A DNA stretch of 64,000 bases from Athripsodes cinereus. Lineage: Eukaryota; Arthropoda; Insecta; Trichoptera; Leptoceridae. The stretch spans positions 14,645,447-14,709,446 of the forward strand of contig OX388319.1 of assembly GCA_947579605.1 (NCBI GenBank), given 5' to 3'. Below, one piece after another: positions 22,071-32,045 of this stretch; within the stretch, counting starts at the first letter, position 1; the number at the start of each line of letters is the position of its first letter. Position numbers and translations under genes: made by a program. Below the pieces are notes generated by a model. That model did not search any database and was not told the DNA's origin. It worked only from the letters and a program-made list of their open reading frames with translations.

Positions 22071-22530
22071 GAATTCTCTTCATCCTCAATATACACAGAG
22101 TCACAGACTATAAAACCTTAAAAAAATCAATAAAATATGTGAATTATCTTTTTATGTACGTAGTTGTTTTGTTTATTAGGTAGGTATACTTAGAATCTTT
22201 TAGAGTAAAAATAAAAAGATGACGAATATATAATGGATAATTTTATGACTCTTTTTATTGTAATGAATAATTTTATTATCATAATGTATGGAAGAGTTAC
22301 ATACATACAACATAATATGTTGATAATTTTATCTCGACTGTATATGTCTACATTTTATATATTTAAATTCACTAAATACTCTTAAGTTAAACGCTGATGG
22401 ACACAATATTATGACGATGCTTTAAGATATACTCGTACATAGGTAATATTAAAAAGTATGCAATATAAATTCATCCGTTCTGACAATCACAAAATTACTT
22501 TTATTTCATGTGTTAAATTTAGCTAAGTGC
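22071..22530. other. No recognisable feature
   Basis: AT-rich; nothing supported. Confidence 0.4.
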
Positions 22531-22770
22531 CTCTCTTCTTCTTCTTCGCCCTCGCCTTAATCCCATTTATTTAGGGTCGGCTCTCCTAGTCTTCATTCTT
22601 AAAGTCCTCCAGTTCTAGGGTCCCTGGCCATTGGGGACATCCAGATGGTCACAGGTCTGCTAAGTCTTCAGGGTTCTACTTCTATGGCCATCGCCCTTTT
22701 TATCAAATCCTGTGGTAGTCTCAATACGTGTCCCAACCAGCTTAACCTTTTATCAGTCACTTATTGACTA
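22531..22770 (-). pseudogene. NLR-3 C-terminus with (GAA)n tail
   Basis: The minus strand encodes KRLSWLGHVLRLPQDLIKRA then MAIEVEP, the LGHVLR block of non-LTR C-termini, followed by a degenerate WMSPMARDP and a (GAAGAA) tail read as CTTCTTCTTC at 22,536. It is closely related to 7,439-7,606 but longer upstream. It abuts the full-length SINE-A at 22,785. Confidence 0.7.
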
Positions 22771-22784
22771 CTATACCATCTACT

Positions 22785-23023
22785 ATACCATCACGGCATA
22801 TCCCACAAGTGAGGTAGCCAGTAGACCAACTGCATGTTAGAAACATGCAAACTGTCCTCTTCGTGCCAATATAAAATCAAGACATTCAGGATGGGTGGCA
22901 AACCTCATCGCTGAATTTAAGATGTACAATGTCTTAGTTTTTTCGAACACCTGCCTTTTACAGGACACTCGAAAACTTACGGGGAAGAGTGGGAGACCAA
23001 TTCTTTACCGGGTGCTCCACGGG
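22785..23023 (-). mobile_element. SINE-A, best full-length copy
   Basis: Reference copy for this family, about 240 bp. From its 5' end (high coordinate) it reads: head CCCGTGGAGCACCCGGTAAA; a TTTTCGAGTGTCCTG motif; GTAAAAGGCAGGTGTTCGAA; mid domain GCGATGAGGTTTGCCACCCA; TTGGCACGAAGAGGACAG; hairpin GCATGTTTCTAACATGC; tail CTCACTTGTGGGATATGCCG then TGATGGTATAG. GTTCGA-type words could be pol III B-box traces, but I see no convincing tRNA or 5S head. The tail resembles the end of NLR-1. It carries no ORF and would need another element's enzymes. Confidence 0.85.
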
Positions 23024-23194
23024 ATATTGAGCTTATTGAGATTATGGTTATATCTGGCTTAAATTATTCCGAGGTGCAAATTGTTTTATTAAACCTATTC
23101 TGGATATAGAACAACGGCTGCCTTATGAATTATTAAAAAAATACATTTCATATATATAGGTATGTATACCTATACCTACTTGATTTGAAGTCCC

Positions 23195-23690
23195 GACAGA
23201 GAATAAGTAAGTTTTCGAGTATACTATAAAAGTCTAGTATTCGTGGAACATCACAAATCAGTTATATAAAATCTTCAATTCAGCAATGTAATTAACAATT
23301 CATAATTTGGGATAATTGGAAGAAATCGCGTCTCTATAATAAACTCGCTCTCTGTATATTGATTGTATTTGTTATTTTGTGTAAAATTGCTGGTGATTCC
23401 CTATGATTTGCGAACTCTGGAGAGTGTGGAGGTGTTCAAGACGAGGTTATAAACCCTATTGTTCAGGAGATGTTATGATTCTTGAATTGGCCCTTGCGGT
23501 GGTTTTTCCACAAAACGGCGCATCATAAATAAGTTGTCTAGTTATTATTATTATAAATAAATAATATGGAGTTACCAATTAACCAGTAAATGTCTTATTT
23601 TATTGACACGGAGAGAACGACCTGCAAGCTTATTACAAGTATTTAATCTCTGGCTACTCCACTCGTCGGGAATGTCATGATGATATACGT
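23195..23690 (+). mobile_element. SINE-A copy split by a LINE 3' end
   Basis: Head (AAGTTTTCGAGTATACTATA) and mid domain (CTTCAATTCAGCAATG) occupy 23,195-23,290. GTCTTATTTTATTGACACGG, a hairpin remnant and tail (GGCTACTCCACTCGTCGGGA) occupy 23,590-23,690. The middle is NLR-7/NLR-8 sequence. Confidence 0.65.
23312..23577 (+). pseudogene. NLR-7-like tail plus NLR-8 (CR1-like) C-terminus
   Basis: GGAAGAAATCGCGTCTCTAT then AAACTCGCTCTCTGTATATT (23,318-23,360) is NLR-7 tail sequence. From about 23,395 the frame reads IPYDLRTLESVEVFKTRL, the IP..LR...S...FK..L ending typical of CR1/Jockey-type ORF2 proteins. A 3' UTR with GCGGTGGTTTTTCCACAAAA and a (TAT)n/AATAAATAA tail follows. One stop interrupts the frame. 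Confidence 0.55.
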
Positions 23691-24617
23691 AAAATATCTT
23701 CATGCATAGAGTTAACGGTGCTTAGAAAATCGTCCATATGTACAGTGAAGTCTTATTTTCAAAAGCAAAAATATACCATTTATTTAGAACTTTACGTAAT
23801 TCTACTACTTAGTATACAACTTACGTAAATCCCTTCCTTGCAGCGTTTAAAGTATTGCTTTTAAACTCACGAATTTTCGTTAAGTGGGCGTAAAACGCCT
23901 TAGTTTACTAAAAAAAATAATCAAATTCCTAATAATAATAAAAGTAATAACAGTACCCCACCAAAAAAAAAGGTTTTTATAGTCAATTATATTCACATAA
24001 AAATTATACTCCATTGTAATTACGAATTAGATGTGGCGCTCCACTGTACGTATGTATTTAATATTGTGTTGTTTTCGTAATAAAATAATCCCAAAGTAAT
24101 AAAAATCATCATTATTACCTACATAAATGATTGTCTAGTATTACAATCTGAGTATAGTAAGACTAAAATATCTTCAATCTAATGTCAACGACAATGTTTA
24201 GAAAATATTTTATCCGACAAAACCAATCAGGTTATCACAGATGGTCCGACTAACGCTCTTGCTGATTCAATATTTAACCCACTGACTGGCTCATTTTTTG
24301 ATCTCTGACCTATACACTGGATCATCCACGGAAAAATTGTATATGTTAATTTTTTGGTTTATTTAGTTTTATTAATGTCTGACAGGATAAGTCTGTTGTT
24401 TTTCTGCCACAACACAGCCTTATGGCTAGTGCGGCTGTCATATCCTGGTGCATATTTTAATGTCTTTTGTTTATATATTAATGTAATTGTGATCAATATT
24501 ATTTCAATAAAGAATTCAATAAAAAAACAATTGGAGACCCTTGTTTATATATCAAGAAGAAATGATTAGTTTTTTCATGTACATGTAATTTAAAGGTTAT
24601 TTTTTTATAAATAAGTA
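23691..24617. other. No recognisable feature
   Basis: AT-rich; the 71-codon frame at 24,354-24,569 has no recognisable domain. Confidence 0.4.
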
Positions 24618-24649
24618 TTGACTTAACATAGCGCTCTATGTTAAGTCAA
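24618..24649. repeat. Perfect 14-bp hairpin
   Basis: TTGACTTAACATAG (24618-24631) and CTATGTTAAGTCAA (24636-24649) are perfect complements around a CGCT loop. Confidence 0.9.
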
Positions 24650-25124
24650 GTTGATGCGAAATGTGGCAAATTTTGGAATAAACTCTTTGCGCTTACGAGG
24701 ACTCCGGCAAGTTACTGAAAATGTTATTTCAATTTCACAATGATCCTCCGGTCATATAATAATTGTCGTACTATATTATAACCATACGTGAGGTTACGAT
24801 ATTAATATTATTATTAACAACGATATGTAGAAAAATAGGCGTTAGCTATTTCTATCGTGGGTGTGATACGTACATTTAATAGATTTTTTATGTTAATTTG
24901 TTGTTAAAGTGTTTTGTTATGTGTTAAATTTGTCACTGCCTATTTTTTTATTTTTGATTTGTTTCTATCGAATACAAATATTACGGAATTCATTCGTCGG
25001 CTACCCTATTTAAAGGTCATTACTAAAAAACATGAATGTATTATAATTTACGTCATTTATATGCAGTGAGTTTATTAAGATTTTTTAACAAAGTAAACTA
25101 ACTTTGAATAATCTAAAAGCTATT

Positions 25125-25245
25125 CTGTCTATCTATATATCCCATCACGGGATCACCCACAATTGAGGTAGTCAGCAGACAAACCGCGTATAATAAACAT
25201 GTAAGATATTCAGAATGGCTGGAATATCTCATTGTTGAACTATAG
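25125..25245 (-). mobile_element. SINE-A 3' two-thirds
   Basis: (TCTA)n, CATCACGGGATCACCCACAA, TTGAGGTAGTCAGCAGAC, hairpin remnant and mid domain (AGAATGGCTGGAATATCTCA). Confidence 0.65.
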
Positions 25246-25364
25246 ATAGATATAGATATATATACCCGAAAACTGAGTGATTTGAAAAAAAAGGTTAATG
25301 TATTATTCGTGATCTACGAAACCTGAATTAAACATAACACTCTAAAACAAGGAAACGAGAAGGC

Positions 25365-25400
25365 GTTCTTTTTTTACCTAGAACTCCACGGAGCAGTTAA
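25365..25400 (-). mobile_element. SINE-A head fragment
   Basis: TTCTTTTTTTACCTAGAACT then CCACGGAGCAG. Confidence 0.4.
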
Positions 25401-25859
25401 ACATGCGCAATAAAATTTGGCACGGAACGAATGAAAAGGAAATCTAAAAATATGGAATTTAATTCAATTCAAAACACATTATGACGCATAGCATATAAAT
25501 TCATTTTACATCATTTTTATTTTGTTTCCTTACAAGTTTTTCCTTTTGTCATGTACCGTCAAGCTTATACTTCATAAGATTAATTAGGTATATAAAACAT
25601 GTTCTGAAGTCAATCTTCACTTCCGTACTTTTAGAAAACTAAGGGTTCAATAAAATAGTTTTTAGACTTCATGAAAAGTTTTATTACCGTTAGTTTTTTT
25701 TTTTGATAAAAAGTTGCAAATCACCATGTATCAATAAAAAAGTTACGTAAAATATCTGTAGTCTATTAGACATTAAGTAATTGAAGTGCAGGTGATTTCT
25801 ATAAGAAAAGGGAGACAGGAGTTGTGAAGAATGATGAGGGTTATCAAAATACCTAAGAG
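25401..25859. other. No recognisable feature
   Basis: AT-rich; nothing supported. Confidence 0.4.
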
Positions 25860-26235
25860 ATGAGACTAGTTTGATAACCGACTATTTGGCCACATTTATA
25901 GTCAGCGATAAGTCGGCAAAAGATATCGACTAATTGGTACTTAATGAACTATAGGAAAATAGGAAAGAAAGTAACAAATAACCAGAATAAATTCACATAA
26001 TATTTTATTTTACTTATTTTCACATCAAATAAAACTTACAATAACAAATTAGCGAGTGTGACACGAAAAAATAAACAAAATATATCAGTACAAGAAAGAC
26101 CGACATTTAAAGCAAATCGAAGGTTTTTGAAGCGCCCGAACTGGAATGATTGGCATTGCCGATTAGTCAACCGTTTAGTCGGCAATTTAGCTACCAACTA
26201 GTTGGATAGGCTAATCGATTGAGGGTCTATTACTA
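25860..26235. repeat. Inverted-iteron repeat, possible non-autonomous transposon
   Basis: The left part carries AACCGACTATTTGGCC, GATAAGTCGGC and ATCGACTAATTGG. The right part carries the inverted forms GCCGATTAGTC, GTTTAGTCGGC and AACTAGTTGG. The arrangement suggests a MITE with CGACTA-type subterminal repeats, but ends and target duplication are not resolved. Confidence 0.4.
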
Positions 26236-26706
26236 GTAAAATACAATACAATAATAGCTAAGAATAGGTAGAAAATAAAATAAAAAACTACAACTTAATT
26301 ATAAGAAGCTGAGTAACAATTTCACCATTTATCAAGTTGAACTTCTTTCTGAAACCAGTGGCGGCGTTTCGTTGGTGATTCTGTAAATTTATTGCGGTTC
26401 CTTAATGCCCCACGGTAGTTTTTTTATTGGGCCTTTGTGATTTAAATGCTGCTTTAAATAACCTTTCTATGTGTCTACTTCTATTCCTAAGATTTTCTTA
26501 ACTGTTGAATATATTTTTTCTTTCTTAATTTATCTTTCAATCTGTGCATTACCTTTCTTCTTTTATTTACAAATAACGGAATTCTTCTTTTTCCTTTCAA
26601 TAAAGATAGCTTGTCTGTTGCTTGAGAAGTTATTCTCATTTCTGACATTGATAACAAACTTATCTTCCATTTTTTGGATTTCTTCAATTCTCCTCTCTGA
26701 TTACAG
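26236..26706. other. No recognisable feature
   Basis: The 109-codon frame at 26,471-26,800 (+) is Phe/Leu/Ser-rich, reads A/T-rich DNA and overlaps the antisense frame below; not called. Confidence 0.4.
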
Positions 26707-27057
26707 TCATAGTATTTTCTTGTACGGCCTTAATTTTTCTTCTCTAATAGGTGGCAATGCATGTTGTAGATACATGTCAAAAAATACTTGTCTTTTTTGA
26801 CATATTTCGATACCTTGGTAATGAACGCGGTTTGCCAAAGAAAGCAGCTCCTTAAGATAAGCCAACAACGAGAAAACTAGTTTGGCCACAATATCAGGCA
26901 CCCAGGCCTGCTCATAACCATCGCGAAGGCAATGAATGAAGACATAAACTGTAGGATCGACCAAGAAATAGCCACATGGATCAAAGGATAGAAGATGAGT
27001 TCTGTAGCACAAACGTAGAATTAAACGCTTGTTGTCAGCAATCCGATTTACAATTTT
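26707..27057 (-). pseudogene. Orphan reading-frame relic of unknown origin
   Basis: The minus frame is open for about 117 codons with no ATG near its start: KIVNRIADNKRLILRLCYRT, then LSFDPCGYFLVDPTVYVFIH, then LANRVHYQGIEICQKRQVFF, ending EEKLRPYKKIL. Its amino-acid balance (charged residues, Pro/Tyr/His, few low-complexity runs) is more protein-like than surrounding chance frames. After the stops, the same frame gives another Lys/Glu-rich stretch to about 26,490. I do not recognise a family. It could be a decayed host gene, a captured gene or a transposon ORF fragment. Confidence 0.4.
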
Positions 27058-27075
27058 TAATTAAACTTAATTAAC

Positions 27076-27118
27076 ATACAGGTTGGATGACATACCTCAT
27101 CGCTAATTCAATTATCTT
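27076..27118 (-). mobile_element. SINE-A mid-domain relic
   Basis: ACAGGTTGGATGACATACCT then CATCGCTAATTCAA. Confidence 0.5.
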
Positions 27119-27767
27119 TGTTTTGAAATCGTTTTTCTTTTTTATATATTAGGTAATGTTTCATTGAAGAAGCTTGTTGATATAAGGTATTCAACAATTT
27201 AACTCTGACTTTTTTGATACGTAAACGCCAAATTCAACGCATCAACCTTAGATACATGCGTGCCAAAGATATATCAACCTTTAAGGACTGTTTGCAACAG
27301 CACCTAGGGGACCTTATTTATATCACCATATCCTTATTGTTTTTTTTATTTGTTTTAAGTGACTAACAAAGTTGAGAACAATTTGTGATAAGACAGGTAC
27401 GGGGCAAAGGGGGTTCTTTACCTTATTATGTAACGTAATTACTTTCCTTTTGTACATATTGTGCTTTAAGTTTATACATTTTTTATAGAAAACTTTTAAC
27501 AACAGTAAAAAATGAATTACAACTTTTTTATATTAGTGTAATCAATAATTACCTGCTCCACCAAGAACATTGAGCTCAACCATATTTCTTTAGGCATCTC
27601 TGTCCTGGAGTTCTTCTTCAGCGATTTTCCAATGTCATCAGACCATCGCATCATTTACAAGGTCTTGTTTTACTTCTTTTTTGTATATGTCCATGGAGAT
27701 CTTGGCAAAGAATAATATGTCTTGCACATTTTTCCATAAATAGCAGGTATTCGCCAAACAACTTCAA
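27119..27767. other. No recognisable feature
   Basis: CTCTGTCCTGGAGTTCTTCT near 27,598 and CATCAGACCATC near 27,637 faintly recall the NLR-4 relic at 17,436 but are not enough for a call. Confidence 0.35.
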
Positions 27768-27880
27768 TTCAGCTATGAGGTATGCCAACGGCCCTGATTT
27801 TTTTTTATCGACACGAATATTGCATGCAGTTGGAATGCTGGTTACCCTAGTTATAGGATATGGTTGTGATGTAGCTGAAA
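27768..27880 (+). mobile_element. SINE-A 3' two-thirds
   Basis: AATTCAGCTATGAGGTATGC, TCGACACGAATATTGCATGC and a degraded tail (GGTTACCCTAGTTATAGGAT). Confidence 0.6.
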
Positions 27881-27942
27881 AGATTAAAATGATACGAATA
27901 TTTCTACTACATATTACATAGTTCCGTGCAGCACCGTGCAAG

Positions 27943-28075
27943 ATAAATTCAGCGATGAGATTTGCCCCTCATCCTAAATGTCTATTTTTTTGGCACGGTG
28001 AGAACGGCTTACATATTATTAGTATGCTGCTGATTTTCTGACTACCCCAATTATGGAATGTGTCGTGATGGTTCA
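27943..28075 (+). mobile_element. SINE-A 3' two-thirds
   Basis: AATTCAGCGATGAGATTTGC, TTTGGCACGGTGAGAACGGC and a degraded tail (GACTACCCCAATTATGGAAT, GTGATGG). Second plus copy within 200 bp. Confidence 0.65.
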
Positions 28076-28727
28076 TTAGTAGAAGTTTACTTTTAATAAT
28101 CTGTTACTAGATGACGTGTCATCTATATTTCCTACACGGGATTTTATTATATTATATCTTTTTTTTAAACGCTCAAAATGAATAAAGCGCTTTTTAAAGA
28201 ATTTTAATCTACACGGATATCAAAGAATAAAATTAACAAATTAAATAACATATTATTTTCATTATATTTTAATATTAAAAATATCCGTTTTATTAAAAAA
28301 ACATAATATAAATGTACTGATATCATAATGTTTTAAGTACATAATATAACGTAAACCCGTTAATTAAAATATCGTGTAAAAGCCTTTATCATAAACACAT
28401 GCGTCAAAAAAAGTTCCAAAAAAAGTCCAACTTTTCATTATATTAAAAATGAAAAATTTATTATTATTCTTTATTCCTTTTTAGAACTTTATCCCTTTGT
28501 TGTATGATTATTTTGAAAATGATACATTATTTTAGAGGGCGGACTGAAAAGTCACAGTACAATATTTGTTTAAATAAGGTACGTAGTATTTATTTTGCGC
28601 ATGGGTCTAATCTGAAGATGAAGATTTTTGAATCTCTGATTTACACATACATGCTTCCATATTATTATTGAAATATAAATTAAGTCCCAAGAGGTTGTGT
28701 TCTAGGTCTGCCTATTGTGTAACATTA
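28076..28727. other. No recognisable feature
   Basis: Contains a lone AGGGCGGACTGAAAAGTCAC at 28,537, listed under rejected observations. Confidence 0.4.
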
Positions 28728-28955
28728 AGGCATATCTCACAAATGGTGGAGCCAGTACAGTAACTGCATGTTACAAACATACAAGTTGTCCTTTCCGAGC
28801 TAGTAAAAAGACAAGACAATCTGATTTAGTGACATGCCTCATCACTGAATGGAGATGAGACATGTCACTAAATCTGAGTCTCTTATTCGTAATCGTTTTA
28901 CGAGTAAGTGCCTTTACAGAACACTCAAATAAATGAAGAGAAGTGTGGGCAGTAA
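28728..28955 (-). mobile_element. SINE-A copy with an inverted self-duplication
   Basis: Tail (GGCATATCTCACAAATGGTG), hairpin GCATGTTACAAACATAC, mid domain and head (TTTACAGAACACTCAAATAA). Inside, 28823-28843 is repeated in inverted orientation at 28854-28874 (20 of 21 positions). Confidence 0.7.
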
Positions 28956-28979
28956 CAGAATAAATTCAATATTATTCAC

Positions 28980-29025
28980 AGGTTACCCCACTTGTGTGAT
29001 ATATCATAATCAATAAGAAATATAT
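28980..29025 (+). mobile_element. SINE-A tail fragment
   Basis: GGTTACCCCACTTGTGTGAT then ATATCATAATCA. Confidence 0.55.
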
Positions 29026-29529
29026 TCTGTACATAAATATTTGATCTCTTTCCAATTTCAATATTTTTATTTTTCGGTTATAACGCTATGACTATTTCAT
29101 AGTCCGAATAAAAATATTTTTTTTGTACTCCAACATATCAATTGACCCTCTTTCATATAGGGTTCAAAGTACCCACGCGGTAGGAAATATGTAAATCAGA
29201 AATTTTTCATAATATTAGCTATGATAAAAAAGGGTTTTTTTTATTTTTTATTTTGGGACGTGAAATATGTTATGACCTTACGGAACAAAAGGCCCTTTAC
29301 CGTTACAGTCACCAAATATGAAAAAAAAACACATATTTCTTCCTGCTATTCATCCCATCCAGAAATCAATTACTTAATTTTTATTATATTATTACCTTTC
29401 ATATACTTTTTGTATATCTTCCAATCAATAATTTGAGTGAGACTACGCGGACTGAAATCTATGCAAATAAAATCTGATTTTTTTTACACATCTTACAATT
29501 AATTTATTTTATGTTCAATCGCTCATTAA
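29026..29529. other. No recognisable feature
   Basis: The 71-codon frame at 29,221-29,436 (+) lacks a recognisable domain. Confidence 0.4.
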
Positions 29530-29763
29530 TTGATACCATCGTGACATCTACTACAAATGGGGTAACCAGCAGACTGGAATAAACTTACAGACCTTCCTCT
29601 TCGTATCATATATTTTTTTTAGAATTGGTGGCATACCTCATTGCTGAATGCAAAGTGTTAAATGTCTTACATAGATGTTTTGCGAATACCTGCCTTTAAT
29701 ATGGCACTCGGAAACTTACCTAAAAGAGTGGGTTACCTGTTTTTTGCCGGGATCTTCCACAGA
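29530..29763 (-). mobile_element. SINE-A, near full length
   Basis: Tail (ACTACAAATGGGGTAACCAG), mid domain (GAATTGGTGGCATACCTCAT), head (ATGGCACTCGGAAACTTACC, AAAGAGTGGG) and 5' end (TTGCCGGGATCTTCCAC). Forms a head-to-head pair with the next copy. Confidence 0.75.
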
Positions 29764-29795
29764 ACAAATTATATTCAATTAAAACTTGAAATTAT

Positions 29796-30062
29796 CCCGT
29801 GGAGCACCCAGTAAAGAATAATTGTCTCCCACTCTTCTCCCTAAGTTTTCGAGTGTCCGGTAAAGAGACATTTTACATCTTAAATTCAGCGATGAGGTTT
29901 GCCACTCATCCTGAATGTCTTGATTTTATATTGGTACGGAGAGGACGGCTTGCATTTTTATATGCCAGATTTGATTAGGTATATGATTTTTATTTGCATA
30001 TTATATGCAGCTGGTCTGCTGGCTACTACACTTGTGGGATATGCCGTGATGGTAAAGTAGTA
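29796..30062 (+). mobile_element. SINE-A, full length with 40-bp insert
   Basis: 5' end CCCGTGGAGCACCCAGTAAA, TAAGTTTTCGAGTGTCCGGT, mid domain GCGATGAGGTTTGCCACTCA, and an intact tail ACTTGTGGGATATGCCGTGA with a (TAG)n end. About 40 bp (29,964-30,004) interrupts the hairpin region and partly recurs at 30,248-30,270. Confidence 0.85.
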
Positions 30063-30557
30063 GTAGGTAGTAGTAAAATTTTAAAGACAAATTTTCTTTT
30101 ATAATTAACAGAGTTACCTTCATGTTCCATAGATTATGTAGTCTGTTAGTTCGCTAGCTAACCAACTTGTTGGACACATCGTTATTGTATAAGTTGATAG
30201 ATTAACGAAATAACGAACTGTCTTCATTGCGTACTATAAGGTAAGTAGCTATGATTTTTATTTGCATATTTTAAATTTATGAATGTTAATTTTATAATAT
30301 TTTATCTGCTCGCCATAAGGGGATATAACAATAAAATATATCATGAACTTTCCATACATACATACTCGTACCTACTCATCTTTCATTCTGGTATTTTTTA
30401 ATTAAATTCAACTCTAAATAATGTTCTTTATCGTTAGGGATGCAAATGCACAAATATTTTTATTTTGTCATACACATTCCATATTCGAACCTGCCAATTG
30501 TTTAGTCGAAAACTTTAATTAATGCATTTAACTCATTGCCAAGTATTATTCTATTTA
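30063..30557. other. No recognisable feature
   Basis: AT-rich; includes the 30,248 copy of the short sequence that interrupts the preceding SINE-A. Confidence 0.4.
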
Positions 30558-30623
30558 GATGAGTCCTATTAGACTCTGACATCTGTCTAATAGGACTCAT
30601 GTCAGAGTCTAATAGGACTCATC
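30558..30623. repeat. Perfect 23-bp inverted repeat with a third nested copy
   Basis: GATGAGTCCTATTAGACTCT plus GAC (30558-30580) is the exact complement of 30601-30623. The 20-bp spacer itself contains GTCTAATAGGACTCAT, so the core occurs three times. Confidence 0.93.
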
Positions 30624-30711
30624 TACTGTTTTTTGCGACTACTGACGTTATGATTCTGACTTTATTTGTACCTATAAGGATGAACCAAAAATGTTAGTAT
30701 CTCTCAACTCT

Positions 30712-30815
30712 GTCACAGCATCTTAAATACATGGTAGCAATAAACATGCAGTTGTCTTCTATGTCCCAATGAAAACAGACATTTAGGATAGGCTGCATTT
30801 CCTCATCGCTGAGAG
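30712..30815 (-). mobile_element. SINE-A internal fragment
   Basis: GGTAGCAATAAACATGCAGT, TGTCCCAATGAAAACAGACA, and GGATAGGCTGCATTTCCTCA then TCGCTGAG. Confidence 0.6.
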
Positions 30816-30821
30816 GAAGTC

Positions 30822-31130
30822 ACACCAATTTGATCTATCTTTACATAATTTATTTTTACATACATACATATTACATACACATCTATTTTTTCGCTTCCAC
30901 CACATTTGTGCAATTTCTCATACATGCACGCTGGTTTTTCTTACTCGACACACGCCTATCCTATAAGTCAAGCTACATACCTACAAAGTTTTCGAACGTC
31001 CGTTGTTTGTTACACCCTTTTTTCAGAAATATAGACTTTCTTTGTCATCCTATTATCACCCATTTACTCCACATATTCAAACATTTTATACATAACAATT
31101 TTCTTACATTCGCTTGCTCTCCAATACTCA
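30822..31130 (-). pseudogene. NLR-1 C-terminal relic
   Basis: Colinear with 54,615-54,830 in the same orientation: TTCGCTTCCACCACATTTGT, TTTCTCATACATGCACGCTG, GACACACGCCTATCC, TTTCAGAAATATAGACTTTC and TTTGTCAT. These encode, in reverse, the RRACMRN and VEEAK blocks of NLR-1. Heavily mutated. Confidence 0.65.
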
Positions 31131-31796
31131 AATAAATTATCATAATTATAACAATTCAGTTATAAACCCATCTAGATATTGTTTTAGTCATCCAGTCAAT
31201 CAGATATTCTGATGGTGATGATTTTTCTTCCCGCATCGTTAGTAAGTGTCCTTCCCTCTTATTTCCTAGGTCATAGTCATAATAATAATAATAATATCTT
31301 ATGATGCTTTCCATCTATAGTAAGGAATAATGATCTATTTTATGTCCCGCACCTTCATCTATCATTCTCTGCTTTTGAGGGACTATAAAAATTCCTCAGA
31401 GAACAGTGAGGACGACATTAAACTTTTACAGACGTAGGTATTCAGAAACAAGGAATGTTGAAACTGATTAACGGTCGACTCCAATACTTATATATCCATT
31501 ACTAGGTATCCGTTAAAATCCGTTGTAAAACATATTGTAAACAAAGATTTTAACTGTCAGTAAAGGATAGATTGATTGTTGAAACCGGTCATATGTGGCA
31601 CATTACTAAGGAAAAAATAATCTGTCGCTAGCCTTAGAAGCAAATTAAAGGTTTACCGGTGCCGTTGAGATGGAGGACTGTTTAACAGTGACAAAACAAA
31701 GTCTTTTATCAAATATAAGCATTATTTCAACTGTATATCTGACTTAATTATTCCTTAAAAATTATAATTTTATACAATAAAGTTTGAATTTTCAGC
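31131..31796. other. No recognisable feature
   Basis: AT-rich; AATAATAATAATAAT at about 31,279. Confidence 0.4.
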
Positions 31797-32045
31797 GAGT
31801 CCCTGGTAAAGAACAAATCTCCCATTTTTTTCTGTTATTTTTAAAGACTCCTGTAAGAAGTCGGTGATCGTAAAATATCACCTTAAAGACATTTCACAAT
31901 TTCATTTCAGCGATGAGGTATGACACCTATTCTGAATATCTCAACTCTTTTTGGCACGGAAAAGACTTCTTGTATTTTGAGTACGACTGTAATGATATCT
32001 AATTGTTAAAGTAAGTCCGCTGGCTACTCCACTTGTGGGATATAA
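31797..32045 (+). mobile_element. SINE-A, near full length
   Basis: GAGTCCCTGGTAAAGAACAA, mid domain TCAGCGATGAGGTATGACAC, TTTTTGGCACGGAAAAGAC, expanded hairpin region and tail GGCTACTCCACTTGTGGGAT. Its tail runs directly into the (ATAAC)n end of SINE-T. Confidence 0.75.

Noticed and set aside
26471..26800. 109-codon plus-strand open frame
   Set aside because: Leu/Phe/Ser/Ile-rich translation of T-rich DNA, overlapping the more protein-like minus frame; no domain.
28537..28556. mariner-like terminal repeat AGGGCGGACTGAAAAGTCAC
   Set aside because: Only one end seen; GCGGACTGAAATC at 29,447 is direct and too different to be its partner.
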